Shown one piece after another: positions 1-11,374 of a stretch of 64,000 nucleotides of DNA. The DNA comes from Maea johnstoni. Its lineage: Eukaryota > Annelida > Polychaeta > Spionida > Magelonidae. The notes under the pieces are model-generated. The model saw only the letters and a program-made list of their open reading frames with translations. It did not search any database and was not told the DNA's origin. The stretch spans positions 7,178,086 to 7,242,085 of the forward strand of contig OZ012690.1 of NCBI GenBank assembly GCA_963942565.1, in the 5' to 3' direction. The position numbers were made by a program, and so were the translations under genes. Position 1 is the stretch's first letter; the number at the start of each line of letters is the position of its first letter.

Positions 1-786
1 GTCCAAACAGCGTACTACTCATAGTGACTCAAGGTGAGGAGGGGAAGAATTTGCCGGGAAAACAAAATTATCGGAGTACATCAAATATTTCATATACTGC
101 ATCCAATTACTTGGCTAACTCTAAGCTCATGGTGTTTCATTTAAGTACTGCAATTTTTTCATATGAGAACAAAATAGCAAAGTCACTATGTGACTTATGT
201 CAACCTACTTGGACAAAATTCTAGCATGACCAGTAGAAGCCATTTTTCCACAAATGTCCAAATTATGGGGTCATAACTTATAACAATCAAGTCCTGTACA
301 ACTTTAAACCTGAATATGATTTTAAAAAAACTTTCATTCAGGGAACTAACATATTCTACGCGACATGGCTCAAGAGACATCATGCAACTGATTGCTCACT
401 TACATTTTTCCTACCTCCTACGATTATAATGGTAGCTCGTCTAAATCATGGTACCTAGCAAATTTGAATCGGATCTTACACTATCGAATAATTTCTCAAC
501 TTTACTACATGTATGTGTATATGAAATAAAGTATCTTGATAACTTTTAGTCCTTGCACACATTACACTGAAAGAACTTGACCGAGTTTAAAAGGTTGTCA
601 ATATTCCATTTCGTAGCTATTTCGTAGATGACATGACAGATGAGAACAACTTTTAGATCCTGATGATGATCCTGAATGCTGTACATAATCCGTGAGGATC
701 CTGAATCCTGTACATTATCCGTGAGGATCATTGTCGGTGACTAGTGCTAGTTCCGTTTCCCAAGAAATGAGGGCTCCAACACATAT
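1..786. other. no recognisable gene
   Basis: AT-rich sequence without a convincing coding region on either strand; only short open frames, no splice-consistent exon and no clear terminal repeats. A short direct repeat (about 30 bp, 'atcctgaatcctgtacat'-like) lies near 660-725. Confidence 0.5.
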
Positions 787-1243
787 CCATCAATAACGAT
801 AACTGATGGCCAGATAGTTATTCATCCGTAGATTGTCCATCAATAACGATAATTGATGGCCATATAGTTGTTGATCCGTAGATTATCCATCAATAATGAT
901 AATTTATGGCCAGATAGGTGTTAATCCGTAGATTACCATCAATAATGATAATTTATGGCCAGATAGGTGTTAATCCGTAGATTACCATCAATAATGATAA
1001 TTTATGGCCAGATAGGTGTTAATCCGTAGATTATCCATCAATAATGATAATTGATGCTCAGATAGGTGTTAATTCGTAGATTATCCATCGATGATGATAA
1101 TTGATGCTCAGATAGGTGTTAATTCGTAGATTATCCATCGATGATGATAATTGATGCTCAGATAGGTGTTAATCCGTAGATTATCCATCAATAACGATAA
1201 TTGATGCTCAGATAGGTGTTAATTCGTAGATTATCCATCGATG
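787..1243. repeat. minisatellite, about 50-bp unit, ~9 copies
   Basis: Direct tandem copies of a unit built around 'ccatcaataatgataatt', then a 'ccagataggtgttaatccg' stretch and 'tagatta'. Units are 49-50 bp at first and vary by point changes; the later units change the centre to 'gatgctcagatagg'. No coding potential. Confidence 0.9.
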
Positions 1244-1248
1244 ACAGG

Positions 1249-1470
1249 GTTCAGATGGTTTTCAAAAATCTTTGCATCCTTGTGCTTTATATTTAGACGA
1301 AAGTAGCCTCAGCATTGAAATGGTTTAACCTTACATGGGTACTCATCTGAGAGTAAGTACTGCGTGAGAGCTACCCAATGAATACCAACACAACATGGTT
1401 TACATGGTTTTCGAAAATCTTTGTTTCCTTGTGCTTTGGATGAAAGTAGCCTCAGCATTGGAAGCCTGGT
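1249..1470. mobile_element. fragments of TTAA-type miniature element (family C)
   Basis: Two partial reverse-oriented pieces carry the family's 'aaaatctttg' and 'gtagcctcagcattg' blocks, the sequence next to one terminal repeat. Both lack the other end, so this looks like a broken or duplicated copy. Confidence 0.55.
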
Positions 1471-1789
1471 AAATCCACAATGCTGTCCATGTCCATGCCC
1501 CACCCTATCAGCAACTGGTCGAGGGAACGCGAGCGCGTACCTCACCACCACGTGCTGTAGTAGTTAGTAGTAGAGGAGTCATCACAGTACACACTCACAC
1601 AGCATACAGTCATCGTGAATCACACTGTATGGGAATTCCTATTGATCTCGCCGAGGAGGAGCGATGATGCGGTATTGTGGTGAAACCCGCTGCCAGTGCA
1701 CGAGCTGCCAGAGACTCTATGCCCCGCACGACCACTATGGACACTAAAGGGAGGGTGGTAGTGGTTAGCAGTGCTGATGAGCAATGCAT

Positions 1790-2095
1790 AGTCTCAGCCA
1801 GCAGGGTGTCTGGGTGTCTTTTGGACACCCACGTCACCCAGACCCTCGAAAATCACCCCTCAGGACAACCAAACATTTCTGTGAGTCATTTCTTAAAATG
1901 TCAATTTCAAGCACACAATTGAAGTTTTTTTACCTCAATATAATCCCCATGACATTGTATTAGGATATGATGGTGGTAATCTGAGTATATTGTGGTCTTC
2001 CTTGAAAAATAGGACGCCTAAATATTTTCCATTTGCCAATTTTGGGCACCAAGTTTCAAGATCCTGGCCAAGACCCTGCCTAGGTGTAATAAAAT
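1790..2095. mobile_element. miniature inverted-repeat element (family D)
   Basis: Starts near 'gtctcagccagcagggtgtc' and ends 'cctggccaagaccctgc', imperfect inverted copies of each other (consensus end GTCTTAGCCAG). The interior has the family signatures 'gggtgtc', 'tggacaccca' and 'aattttgggcacc'. Related copies occur near 4.7, 6.6, 12.4, 25.0, 42.2 and 45.6 kb. No transposase is present. Superfamily not assigned. Confidence 0.7.
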
Positions 2096-2215
2096 GTTCC
2101 TGATTATCTAAGAATATGCACCCAAAGATCCGATAATAATGATAGTAGCCCGACATACTGGTATCATGAGGATATTCAAATTTTAACTGGCTGCAGCCTT
2201 GCAATAAACCAACTA

Positions 2216-2816
2216 AGGCCTAAAAAAAAAGTTAGTTAGTTTACTGTAAACCTACCATAAAAAGTTTTTATTCAGAAAATCCCTACCCTAAAGTTTTTTC
2301 CGCCCTCCCACCTCCCAATCAACGTAAAACATGCGTAAAACACACATTTTTGACAAAAAAAATAATGCAAAAAAAAAACAAAACGTTTTTACTGACCTAC
2401 CTACCCCAGGGCTCCACATTAAGAAAAAAATTCATAAGCCCTGCAGGGCTAGTTACCGGAACTTTTACTAGCCCTGAAATATTTTTGCTAGCCCTGATAT
2501 TAATGACAATTCTTTTCAAATAGTGACCTCTGTTGATATCATAGCCTCTGTTGATAACATGAAAAGAATACAGTGTATTGTGGTAAATTGAGTTCAATTA
2601 TCATCCAGGTATGCAGAGCCAAAGGTGGGCTTCATAATTTTCGAAGCGCTGATATTCTAATTCTATCTAGCCCCTCAGGGCTACTCACAGGTAGAATTTA
2701 CTAGCCCTGCCTTTCAATAACTAGCCCGGGGCTACAGGGCTAGCCTTAACGTCGAGCCCTGTACTCTATTTTTTTTCAGACCCTTACAGGAAACAAACAA
2801 TATTTTTTCTTGGCCT
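2216..2816. mobile_element. miniature inverted-repeat element (family A), interrupted
   Basis: Outer ends are 'aggcctaaaaaaaaagttag' and an inverted partner ending '...ttcttggcct', about 28-30 bp of imperfect terminal inverted repeat. The interior block 'ccctaccctaaagtttttt' matches the intact copy at 9.1-9.3 kb. A second element (2407-2761) sits inside it, splitting the 'gacctacctaccc|tattttt' region. Confidence 0.8.
2407..2761. mobile_element. CAGGG-ended miniature element (family B), nested
   Basis: Ends CAGGGCTCCACATTAA and TTAACGTCGAGCCCTG are inverted repeats. Flanking pentamers TACCC and TACTC match at four of five positions, consistent with the 5-bp target duplications seen exactly for other copies. 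The interior is rich in 'ctagccc'. No protein is encoded. Confidence 0.8.
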
Positions 2817-3007
2817 AATGCTTAGAGCTCACATCACAAGTGGTGTAGGTATGCTCAGACACTTATTGGTATTTTCAAATATTTCTATTTTTTACGAGTC
2901 ATATTCTAGGTAGTCAGACCATGCATAAATTCCAGATGCAAATATGTAAAGTTGCTGACTGCAAGAGGAGTGATACAGACAGGGGTGTGAGTCAGCAAGT
3001 CTGTGCT

Positions 3008-3376
3008 GACCAGCCATTGATGGGTATTAAGCTTGCCAGCAGGTAGTGTGGGAGGGCGGATTCCCCTTCAAAGTCACAGACACTGGGAGGCTTACCTAGT
3101 CATACTGAATCATCTACTGCTACTGCTACTAATACTGACCAGCCATTGACGGGTAAAGCTTGCTGGAAGCCAGGGGAGAGTGTGGGAGGGCGGATTCCCC
3201 TTCAAAGTCACAGACACTGGGAGGCTTACCTAGTCATACTGAATCATCTACTGCTACTGCTACTAATACTGACCAGCCATTGACGGGTAAAGCTTGCTGG
3301 AAGCCAGGGGAGAGTGTGGGAGGGAAGATTCCCCTTCAAAGTCACAGACACTGTAAGGCTTACCTAGTCATACTGA
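3008..3376. repeat. tandem repeat, about 130-bp unit, ~3 copies
   Basis: Units start 'gaccagccattgacgggt' at about 3008, 3137 and 3271 and end in short (CTA)n runs ('tctactgctactgctacta'). The long trinucleotide tract that follows probably grew from the same (CTA) tail. Confidence 0.85.
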
Positions 3377-3493
3377 ATCATCATCTACTACTTCTATTAC
3401 TGCTCCTGCTCCTGCTACTACTACTACCACTAACATAACTACTACCACTAACATAACTAATACTACTGCTACTACTACCATTACAATTAACTT

Positions 3494-3555
<62 letters not shown>

Positions 3556-3634
3556 TCACTACCACTAACATAACTAATACTAAGTAAGTGCTACTACTAC
3601 CATTACAATTAACTTCACTACTACTACTACAACA

Positions 3635-3681
<47 letters not shown>

Positions 3682-3753
3682 CACTAACATAACTACTAAC
3701 ACTAACATAACTAATACTACTGCTAATACTACCATTACAATTAACTTTAATAT

Positions 3754-3796
<43 letters not shown>

Positions 3797-3880
3797 GCTA
3801 CTACTGCTACTACTGCTACTACTACTACTACTACTTCTACTACTGCTACCATCACTACTACTGCTGCTGCTGCAGCTACT
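3376..3880. repeat. ACT/AGT trinucleotide tract, ~500 bp, imperfect
   Basis: Long, interrupted (CTA)n array with interspersed 'cactaacataactaatac' blocks and repeated 'accattacaattaactt' islands. It produces artificial poly-Ser or poly-Val open frames on the minus strand that should not be called genes. Confidence 0.9.
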
Positions 3881-4111
3881 ATATTGAATCATGCACTGTG
3901 CTCGACTACTCTTTGTCTTGTAGCACTGATTCAGGTTCAGCTAAGGACACCTGGCCTGCCAGTGCTAGTAGGTGGGATTGGAGCTGGGATACCTAGAGCT
4001 ATACCATATAGCTGAGAAACCATAAACAATGATAATACAGCATACACAATACTCATTAACTCACAAATGTCACATTGGGACCCTTTATCTACGGCATTGT
4101 TAATGTTCATG

Positions 4112-4320
4112 TTTAACCCTAAGGCTACTTTAGTCCAAAGTGCTCATAAGGATGCAAAGATTTTTGAAAACCATCTAAACCCTGTCATGTTGGTATACAT
4201 TGGAAAGCTCTTACTGAGCACTCTCAGATGAGTACCCATTGCCATGGTTACAATTCTTTTTACAGGTTTTTTGCATCATTTTGTATTGGCCAAATTAGCC
4301 ACCAGAAACATATAGGTTAA
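4112..4320. mobile_element. TTAA-type miniature element (family C)
   Basis: Left end 'ttaaccctaaggctacttt' and right end '...taggttaa' are bounded by TTAA on both sides. The interior has the family landmarks 'gatttttgaaaaccatctaa', 'catgttggtatacattgg', 'agatgagtaccc' and 'gcatcattttgtattgg'. CCC/GGG ends inside TTAA are typical of piggyBac-like elements; that assignment is inference. Confidence 0.75.
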
Positions 4321-4667
4321 TGCTCATGTTTAAAGCATGGTAACGTAGGCCAAGCATAGATTATGGCTATCCTCTGTAAAACCCACGTCCCTGAAGTATA
4401 TTGTATGTACATGCTAAGCCTGCCTAAGCCCCTGATCACGGCCAACAGGTGCTCCTAAGTACAGGGATTTCAGAGATTTCTCCAGGCAGAGAGAGCATAA
4501 TAAATCATGCCATTTCCCCCTGTAAGCTCATACCATAAGTTCAATAGCCGCAGAAAGAGCAATAGGTACCTCAAGAGAAGCCATTTTGAACACGAAAATG
4601 TCCTGTGCACAACTGAATCAATCAGAGAGGGTGAATTTGATGATTGGTTCTAGTATATGGGGCAGCA

Positions 4668-4975
4668 CTGGTCAGGGTCTTAGCCGATATTTGGAAACAG
4701 GGTGTCCAAATAGAGGTTTCATAGACTTTTGCGTGTCCAAAGTGTGGTACAAAATACATACTACTAATAAGATAGACCCTATACCTTTACATATTTTGCT
4801 TTTTTAGGCCAGATACTGCTTTGTGTGTCTTATAAAAGTGACACTACAGCTTCTACATCTTCTATCTTATAAGAAAAGTCATCTTCAGCAAATTCTGACA
4901 TAAACTTTTGAGTGTCAAAAAACAGTGTTCTGCGTGTCCAAATGACACGCTGGACGCATTGCGGCTAAGCCCCTG
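4668..4975. mobile_element. divergent family-D miniature element
   Basis: Begins 'gtcagggtcttagccgatat' and ends '...gcattgcggctaagccc', with 'gtgtccaaa' blocks inside. It is more diverged than the 42.2-kb copy, so the edges are approximate. Confidence 0.5.
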
Positions 4976-4979
4976 GCAC

Positions 4980-6100
4980 TGGTAGGTGTTATATGTGAGT
5001 ATCATTGTGTGGCATGGCAGCAGGGAGTATAAATGTGATAGTATTTGGTGCTAGTATAGAGGGCAGCACTAGGGGGTATCAAATTGCATGTAAGTATCAC
5101 AGTGTAGAGTTGCTATGCCTTGAGTAACAGCAGGGGGCAACAGTACATTACATAATGAGTCTGGGTTTCTTGTTCTGCCTGATGAGTTCCTGTGTATTAC
5201 ATAACCATACTCCATACATTCCCAGAGCCAGAGATCTTGTACCAGCTACAGCCTCCAGTGCTCTATGGAATATGATAAATACAAATAGCTCTAAGGCCTC
5301 TCATTAATTAACAGCACATGCTGCTATAGTATAGAACAATATACAATCCCTTAATCCTTCCCACAGAACTTCCCAGACTAACCCGTTCAATGCTGAGGCT
5401 TAAATCGGCAAAAATCTTTGAAAACTCTCCAAACCCAGTCATGTTGGTATTCATTCAAAAGGTCGTACTCAGATCTATCATATGAGTGCCGATGTGCCAG
5501 GGTTCTAGATATTTGTTAGCTTCTCTGCATCTTATTGTTTTGACTGAATGAGCCAATCAGTAGTGAAAAGGGCAAGCTACGTATTGCACTTGAATAGTAC
5601 TCCACCCATAATGTTTGGAAACTGTCCAAAGTTCCAAACCCTGTCATGTTGGTATTCATTTGAAAGGTTTTAATCAGATCTATCATATGAGTACCAATGT
5701 GCCAGGGTTCCAGTCATTTCTAAGCTATTTTACATCTTATTGTTTTGACTGAATAAGCCATCAGTAGCGAAAAGGCAAGGCTACATATTGTACTTGAATA
5801 GTACTCCACCAATAAACATGCCATAGATGCAAGATATATAGTGCAAAGAGAGACTGGTCTCTGGTACATAGCAATTCTTTCATAAAATTCTTAGATGATT
5901 CATTTATTTCTATAACTGTGATATTACCTTCTAGATACAGAGATTGTTTTGTGGCTAATTAGTGGCATATCATAGTATTAAAAAAGACTAAAACTGAGCA
6001 AGAGCAGATATGAACATGATGACTCAAAATTACAAACATTTTACAGCAATTTGGTACAAAATGTGTCCTTTATTTCACTAACACATCCTTCATCAAAAGC
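4980..6100. other. no gene; diverged repeat fragments
   Basis: Two poorly conserved family-C pieces lie at about 5383-5600 and 5600-5790, recognisable by 'aaccctgtcatgttggtatt' and 'agatctatcatatgagt'. The rest is unassigned; no coding exon was seen. Confidence 0.5.
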
Positions 6101-6109
6101 ACAAGAACA

Positions 6110-6276
6110 AAAGATTTTTTGAGAAACCATCTAAATCCTATTGTGTTGGTATTAATTGGAAGGCTCTGAGTACTCTTAGATGAGAACCAATATACTTGGG
6201 TTTCAGTCGTTTTTCTGTTTTAGCATCATTTTGTATCTGGCCCAAATTAGCCACCAGCAGCATATTAAAGGGTTAA
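6110..6276. mobile_element. TTAA-type miniature element (family C)
   Basis: Contains 'gattttttgagaaaccatct' and 'tgtgttggtattaattgg', and closes with 'gccaccagcagcatattaaa' followed by 'gggttaa'. The left terminal repeat is missing or eroded. Confidence 0.65.
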
Positions 6277-6524
6277 CTATTGGCTGTTCATTGGGTTCCA
6301 CTGAGTCAATATTATACATGGAAGCCGTCTTTTTTGCTGTATTGTATTTGAGAAGGGGGCTGTGTATAGGAAGGTGTTAAGTACACACATAGAGAACAGG
6401 CCCTACAGTACACAAGCTGCACCCAGCCCTAACAGCAATACGTATTTGGGTCATTTGTATATGGTTCACAGGGTCTGTACACTACACGTAGGCTGAGGGA
6501 AACCTTGTGCTGTGAGCAGGGTCT

Positions 6525-7400
6525 CACCCAGTTACCCTAGGAGTCCTCGCTACCCTGCCTTGTACCCCAACGCCCCTGGTGAACCCTCCTCCCTGACATA
6601 GTCTTAGCCAGCAGGGTCTTTGGGACACCCAAACCCCAAAAAATCACCCCTTAAGACACCCACATTTTGGGAGGAGTAATTTCTTAAAATGTAAATTTCT
6701 GGCATGTAATTGTCAATTTTGGACACCCATGCAGTTTCTAAGTCCTGGCTAAGACTCTGCTCCAAGAACACCCTTTCCTAGGGTGCCTCTGTCCCAGTTA
6801 ACCCAGCAGTCCTTGCTACCCTGCCTTGTAACCCAATGCCACTGGTGAACCCTCCTCCCTGAACACCCTTTCCTAGGGTGCCTCTGTCCCAGTTACCCCA
6901 GCAGTCCTCGCTACCCTGCCTTGTTGCCCAATGTCACTGGTGAACCCTCCTCCCTGAACACCCTTTCCTAGGGTGCCTCTGTCCCAGTTACCCCAGCAGT
7001 CCTCGCTACTAGCCTTCCTTGTACCCCAACACCCCTGGTGAACCCTCCTCCATGAACACCCTTTCCTAGGGTGCCTCTGTCCCAGTTACCCCAGCAGTCC
7101 TCGCTACTAGCCTTCCTTGTACCCCAACACCCCTGGTGAACCCTCCTCCATGAACACCCTTTCCTAGGGTGCCTCTGTCCCAGTTACCCCAGCAGTCCTC
7201 CGCTAGCCTTCCTTGTACACCAACACCCCTGGTGAACCCTCCTCCCTGAACACCCTTTCCTAGGGTGCCTCTGTCCCAGTTACCCCAGCAGTCCTCGCTA
7301 CTAGCCTTCCTTGTACCCCAACACCCCTGGTGAACCCTCCTCCATGAACACCCTTTCCTAGGGTGCCTCTGTCCCAGTTACCCCAGCAGTCCTCCGCTAG
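6525..7400. repeat. minisatellite, ~95-100 bp unit, ~8 copies
   Basis: GC-rich direct repeats; each unit has 'gaacaccctttcctagggtg', 'cagttaccccagcagtcctc' and 'cccctggtgaaccctcctcc'. The first array segment is broken by a family-D remnant (6598-6775). Adjacent unit pairs share private variants such as 'tactagccttcc', so the array grew by local duplication. A related half-unit occurs near 7690-7730. Confidence 0.9.
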
Positions 7401-7403
7401 CCC

Positions 7404-7546
7404 TCCCAACTCCCAATCAACGTAAAACATGCATAAAACACATTTTTTTGACCCAAAAGATTATGCAAAAATTCTTTTTACCGACCTACCTACCATATAT
7501 ATTTTTTTCGGATCAAGAAACAAACATTTTTTTTTCAAGGCCATAT
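7404..7546. mobile_element. truncated family-A miniature element
   Basis: Starts inside the family at 'ccctcccaactcccaatcaa', directly abutting the minisatellite, and runs through 'gacctacctacc' to the right terminal repeat near 'agaaacaaacattttt'. The left half is missing. Confidence 0.7.
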
Positions 7547-8342
7547 TGTGATTTCCCTTGAAAAAATTGGACGTCCAAAAATTTTACAAATGTTTTGGCC
7601 ACCCAGCTCCTAAACCCTGGCTAAGACCTTGGCTCAATCCCTGGAGAGACCATGTGCTTAATAGGTCTCGGCCCAGCCCCACATGCCCGCCTGCCCAGCC
7701 CAACACCCCTGGTGACCTCCCTTCTCCAAGGGCTCCACCACCACCACAATAGTGCAGTGCTCCTATATTGACACAGTTAAGTGGCTGGTGGGAACTCAAT
7801 CGCCGCGGAGAATTTATCTGGGTCTCAAGCGGGCCTCGGCTCCCACAGTCCCACTGCTGCTGCTGTTGTTGTTATTCACATGTTGTACATGTACATATGT
7901 GCAGATGGAGTGACAGGTTTAGCCCAGTTGAGCCCAGGAATGCTACTCTACTGAGGTGATAGGTAGAACGTGGCCTTCCTAGGAAACTGGGCAGGGCGCA
8001 TACAGGGATCAACATCATATAAAACAAGGTCAGAGCCAGGATCAAGAACAGGGGTGCCCAAAATTGGCATTTGGAAAATATATGGACGTCATTTTTTTCA
8101 ACTGGGCAGGGCGCATACATACAATTTTAGAAAATTGCTAATTTCAACATTTGTAGGCGTCCTATTTTTCAATAGACACTACAATTTTCACATATTACGA
8201 CTATAGACATGTATTCACTTCACAATAGCCTCTGTGTCATTGCATGTATCTTTCAATGATGAGTGTGTTTACATGATGCCATGACACAGCAGAAACATAT
8301 CAAAATCTGTCTCCTTTCTCATAGGTGTTTCTACCGGGTAAC

Positions 8343-8557
8343 TTAACCCTTATGCTGCTGGTGGCTAATTTGGCCAGTACAAAATTATGCAAAAGACCTG
8401 AAAAATGACTGAAACCCTGGCACATGGGTTCTCATCCAAGACCCCTAAACGAGACCTTTCCAATGAATACCAACAGGACAGGGTTTAGATGACTTTCAAA
8501 ATTCTTTGCATCTTTTCGCTCAGGACGTAAGTAGTCTCAGCATTGGAATGGCTTAGA
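8343..8557. mobile_element. TTAA-type miniature element (family C), reverse orientation
   Basis: Begins 'ttaacccttatgctgctggt' and ends 'cctcagcattgg'-like sequence before 'aatggcttag'. All internal family blocks are present in reverse order. The left TTAA is intact; the right is altered. Confidence 0.8.
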
Positions 8558-8559
8558 GC

Positions 8560-9095
8560 TGATATATGAAGTGGAATTGAAAGGCTTCTTTCCTGTGCAC
8601 TACGGAAGAGTGTAAACCTGTTATTGAACAGTACGGTATGCTGCACAAACATACGCTGTGTAGTGAGAATCAGACGAGAGGGTATTTACAGTGAAATGTT
8701 ATTGTGAGTCATTTGGTCACATGCCATAATTGCAATTATGTATCTGTATGTCATCTTACCTAGATGTACTTAAGGTATCACAGTGCAATGATTGAAAGGG
8801 AATGAAAGTGCAAATATTCAGGGGTGGGGGGAGGCAGATTTTGTGGTTCACTAGTACCTATCCCTACTAGTGCAAACTGTTTCAGTTTTACCCAGTCATG
8901 TGTTGTAAGTCTAGACTGGTATTCAGCACCGGCTGTGAGCAATGTAAGGCGATACACCCAATACTGTGCCTATTGTGTGCACTAATAGTACTGCACTGCA
9001 GGGCATACACTACTGGCATAGTTATATGTACATAACATATCTGGCCCTCATAAGGACAACTTAACCACTATCATCAAGGCCAGAGGAATTGAGGA
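8560..9095. other. no recognisable feature
   Basis: Unique-looking AT-rich sequence. No splice-consistent exon, terminal repeats or RNA gene was recognised. Confidence 0.4.
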
Positions 9096-9096
9096 T

Positions 9097-9332
9097 CAGG
9101 CCTTAAAAAAAAGTTGTTTGTTTCCTGAAACCCTACCCTAACAAGTTTTTATTCAAAAGAATCCCTACCCTAAAGTTTTTTCCGCCCTCCCAACTCCCAA
9201 TCAACGTAAATCATGCATAAAACACACATTTTTGACAAAAAAATAATGCAAAAATTTTTTTTTTACCGACCTACCTACCCTATTTTTTCCCGGACCGTTA
9301 CAGGAAACAAACAATTATTTTTTTTATGCCTC
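9097..9332. mobile_element. complete family-A miniature element
   Basis: The uninterrupted reference copy in this window. Left end 'aggccttaaaaaaaagttgt' followed by TTGTTTCCTG; right end 'caggaaacaaacaattattt' followed by a T run and 'atgcctc'. It is about 235 bp and non-coding. It shows where family B split the 2.2-kb copy. Confidence 0.8.
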
Positions 9333-9334
9333 AG

Positions 9335-10255
9335 GAGCAATATAATCATGTTCTTTATAACTTTCTCTTAAAATGGTTCAGGTGTTTAAGTTAAAGCGTC
9401 TAAGCAAGCATAGAAAAGGGAACCTATGCTACTTTTGAATGTCCTATATTTCTTGGGAGACCACAATGCATTCAGATCAGAGTCTGAGCCAGGAGTCAGA
9501 AACTGGATGCCCAAAATTAGCAACTGTTACATATAATGTAAAATTTTGGGGCATCGTCCTTTTCAAAGGAGACCACAAACTACTCAGATTACAACCATAT
9601 TCATGTATTCTGATTGTAAACCCTTATACTTGTGTATTTACTTTTGAATAAATTAATGTTCTAACATTAACATGAGGAGAACATCTTCTATCATTTCCTC
9701 AAAATTGATATTTTTATAGAAATTCACAAATGAAACATGTAACGACTCCCTAGTATTATTTTAAAATATCAGTCTTTCCAAATGACTTAGTCATGCGATA
9801 CTCCTAGCTAAAATCCTTGGATGAGTGTATGCCGAACAGTTTGGGATTTTTTGGCACTTTTATTTATTTTCATTACTTTCAGGGAAAAGGCCATAAAGAT
9901 ACAATACTGGCAAGTTATTGATCTTACATTCTCAATAAATCCCTAATTAATAGTTGCAAATGCACCTCTGAACAAAGCTGCTTAATATTTCATAGGTGCT
10001 ATACTGACAACAAATGGCATACATAATATAATATTCAATATAGCGACATGGCATATAGGCACAGGTTCTATTCACCCTGTGTCAGTAAAGCAATTAGCAG
10101 GTAACAATGGAATGCTAGGATTAAGACAATAGCTATTGTTCCACATGCATGACTCTCTCTTGCTTTGTTCTACACAGAAAAATACTGATGAGCGCTAAAA
10201 CATTTATGATGTTTAAATCCAGTGCAGACAAAGAGATGAATGGGATCATTGAAAT
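9335..10255. other. no gene recognised
   Basis: AT-rich. A weak family-D fragment lies at about 9466-9600 ('aaactggatgcccaaaatta'). Nothing else could be supported. Confidence 0.4.
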
Positions 10256-10257
10256 TT

Positions 10258-10562
10258 TACTCTCTCTGTACCCCTCTTTCTCTCTCTCGCACCCTCCCTT
10301 ACTCTCTCTCTCTATCCCCCTCTCTTTCTCTCCCTATCCCCCTTGCTCTCGTTATCTTTCTCTCCCCCTCCATCCCTCACCCTCTCTTTCTCTCCCCCCC
10401 TCTTTTTCTCTCTCCCTCATCCCCTCTCTCTCTTCCCCTGCCTCTCTCGCCCACCCACCCTCTCTCTCTTCCCCTCCCTCTCTCTTCCCCTCCCTCTCTC
10501 TTCCCCTCCCTCTCTCTTCCCCTCCCTCTCTCTTCCCCCCCCTCTCTCTCTCTCTCTCACAC
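10258..10562. repeat. polypyrimidine (CT-rich) tract
   Basis: Roughly 300 bp almost wholly C and T on the plus strand, including a direct array of about 19 bp ('cctccctctctcttcccct'). Apparent Ser/Leu/Pro-rich or Arg/Glu/Gly-rich open frames here reflect composition. Mirror-symmetric tracts like this can form triplex DNA; whether this one does is unknown. Confidence 0.9.
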
Positions 10563-10867
10563 ATAGATGAATCCCTTTGTCTAAGCTTTGAGCATTTGGA
10601 CAAAGCAAGATCACTGATTAGTATGCAGGAGTACTGGTCTGGTGGTTACGTAACAGTTGGGCCTGGCAAGTGGCATTGTTCCAGCCAGGCTTGGCCAGAC
10701 ATTAGATAACTATCATCACACTATAGGTGATGCTGTAATGTCTGGTACAGCCAGCCGATAGGGGTACATGACCTCCACTCCGCTACCCTCAGAATTTTAC
10801 ATTTTTATCTGGAAGTAGGACAACGGGAGCAGAAGACCTTAGATGAATAAAAGAATGGATATGTAGT

Positions 10868-11042
10868 AGGGCTGTCATTGATAAGAATTTTTTACCGATT
10901 CGATAAGCGGTAAAATAATTACCGATATGGTACTTAAATCCGATTCTTGTTTATGTTAACTGTTCTGCTGATCTTTACATCATCACCAGTAATGTGCTCA
11001 TTTGGCATGTAGGCGGTTCACACGTGGGGTGATTTTTTGAAC
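10868..11042. mobile_element. truncated hAT-like miniature element (family F)
   Basis: Starts 'tagggctgtcattgataaga', matching the left end of the complete copy at 14234, and runs to 'ggggtgattttttga', where it meets a family-C element. The right half is missing. Confidence 0.7.
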
Positions 11043-11216
11043 TTTTGCAAATATTTTTAAAAACCATCTAAACCCTGTGATGTCGGTATTCGTTGGATAA
11101 GCTCTCACTGAGTACTCTCAGATGAGTACCCATGAGCCAGGGTTTCAATCATTCTTCAGGATTTTTGCATCATTTTGTATTGATCAACCAAATTAGCCTG
11201 CAGCATAAGGGTTAAG
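11043..11216. mobile_element. family-C miniature element, left end lost
   Basis: Has 'aaaaaccatctaaaccctgt', 'agatgagtacccatgagcc' and the right end 'gcagcataagggttaa'. The left terminal repeat is replaced by the family-F fragment. Confidence 0.7.
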
Positions 11217-11257
11217 ATATAGTGTGTATTTTAGGTATTGCTGAGAATGTGACTTAC

Positions 11258-11374
11258 CTTTCTGGCGTCGAGGATGGCCTGGGCCTTGGACTGCCCCACC
11301 CCACTGAGCTGCTCCAGCTCCTCCAGACCTGCGGTATTGATGTCTATCCGCTTACTCCCCATCCTACCACGCTG
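11258..11374 (-). CDS. single exon encoding a helix-hairpin-helix (HhH) motif
   Basis: The minus strand reads 39 codons from a candidate acceptor (…CAGGTAG) to a strong donor (AAG|GTAAGTC at 11257). The peptide includes IDINTAGLEELQQLSGVG and then QSKAQAILDARK, matching the ComEA/HhH pattern (I-N-x-A-x-x-x-E-L-x-x-L-x-G-[IV]-G-x-x-x-A-x-x-I-x-x-x-R). This motif usually binds DNA non-specifically through the hairpin. The donor leaves phase 0. An in-frame ATG lies at codon 5. I could not find neighbouring exons with confidence, so the parent gene is unnamed; DNA-repair nucleases and kinesin-type proteins are among known HhH carriers. The acceptor region is repeated seven times just upstream (11339-11890). 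A minus-strand promoter candidate at 17.8 kb could serve this gene. Confidence 0.7.

Noticed and set aside
787-1243. Regular repeats resembling a CRISPR array
   Set aside because: Whole ~50-bp units repeat with no unique spacers, no cas genes, and an animal genome context; also true of the arrays at 6.5, 11.4 and 48.5 kb.
1610-1922. Overlapping open frames on both strands in a GC-richer patch
   Set aside because: No consistent splice sites or motif; the plus frame continues into a family-D element.
3368-3892. Long Ser-rich and Val-rich open frames on the minus strand
   Set aside because: They are readings of a CTA/AGT trinucleotide array in two frames; composition alone explains them.
10149-10709. 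186-codon plus-strand open frame with Ser/Leu/Pro repeats
   Set aside because: Lies over the polypyrimidine tract; low-complexity artefact.
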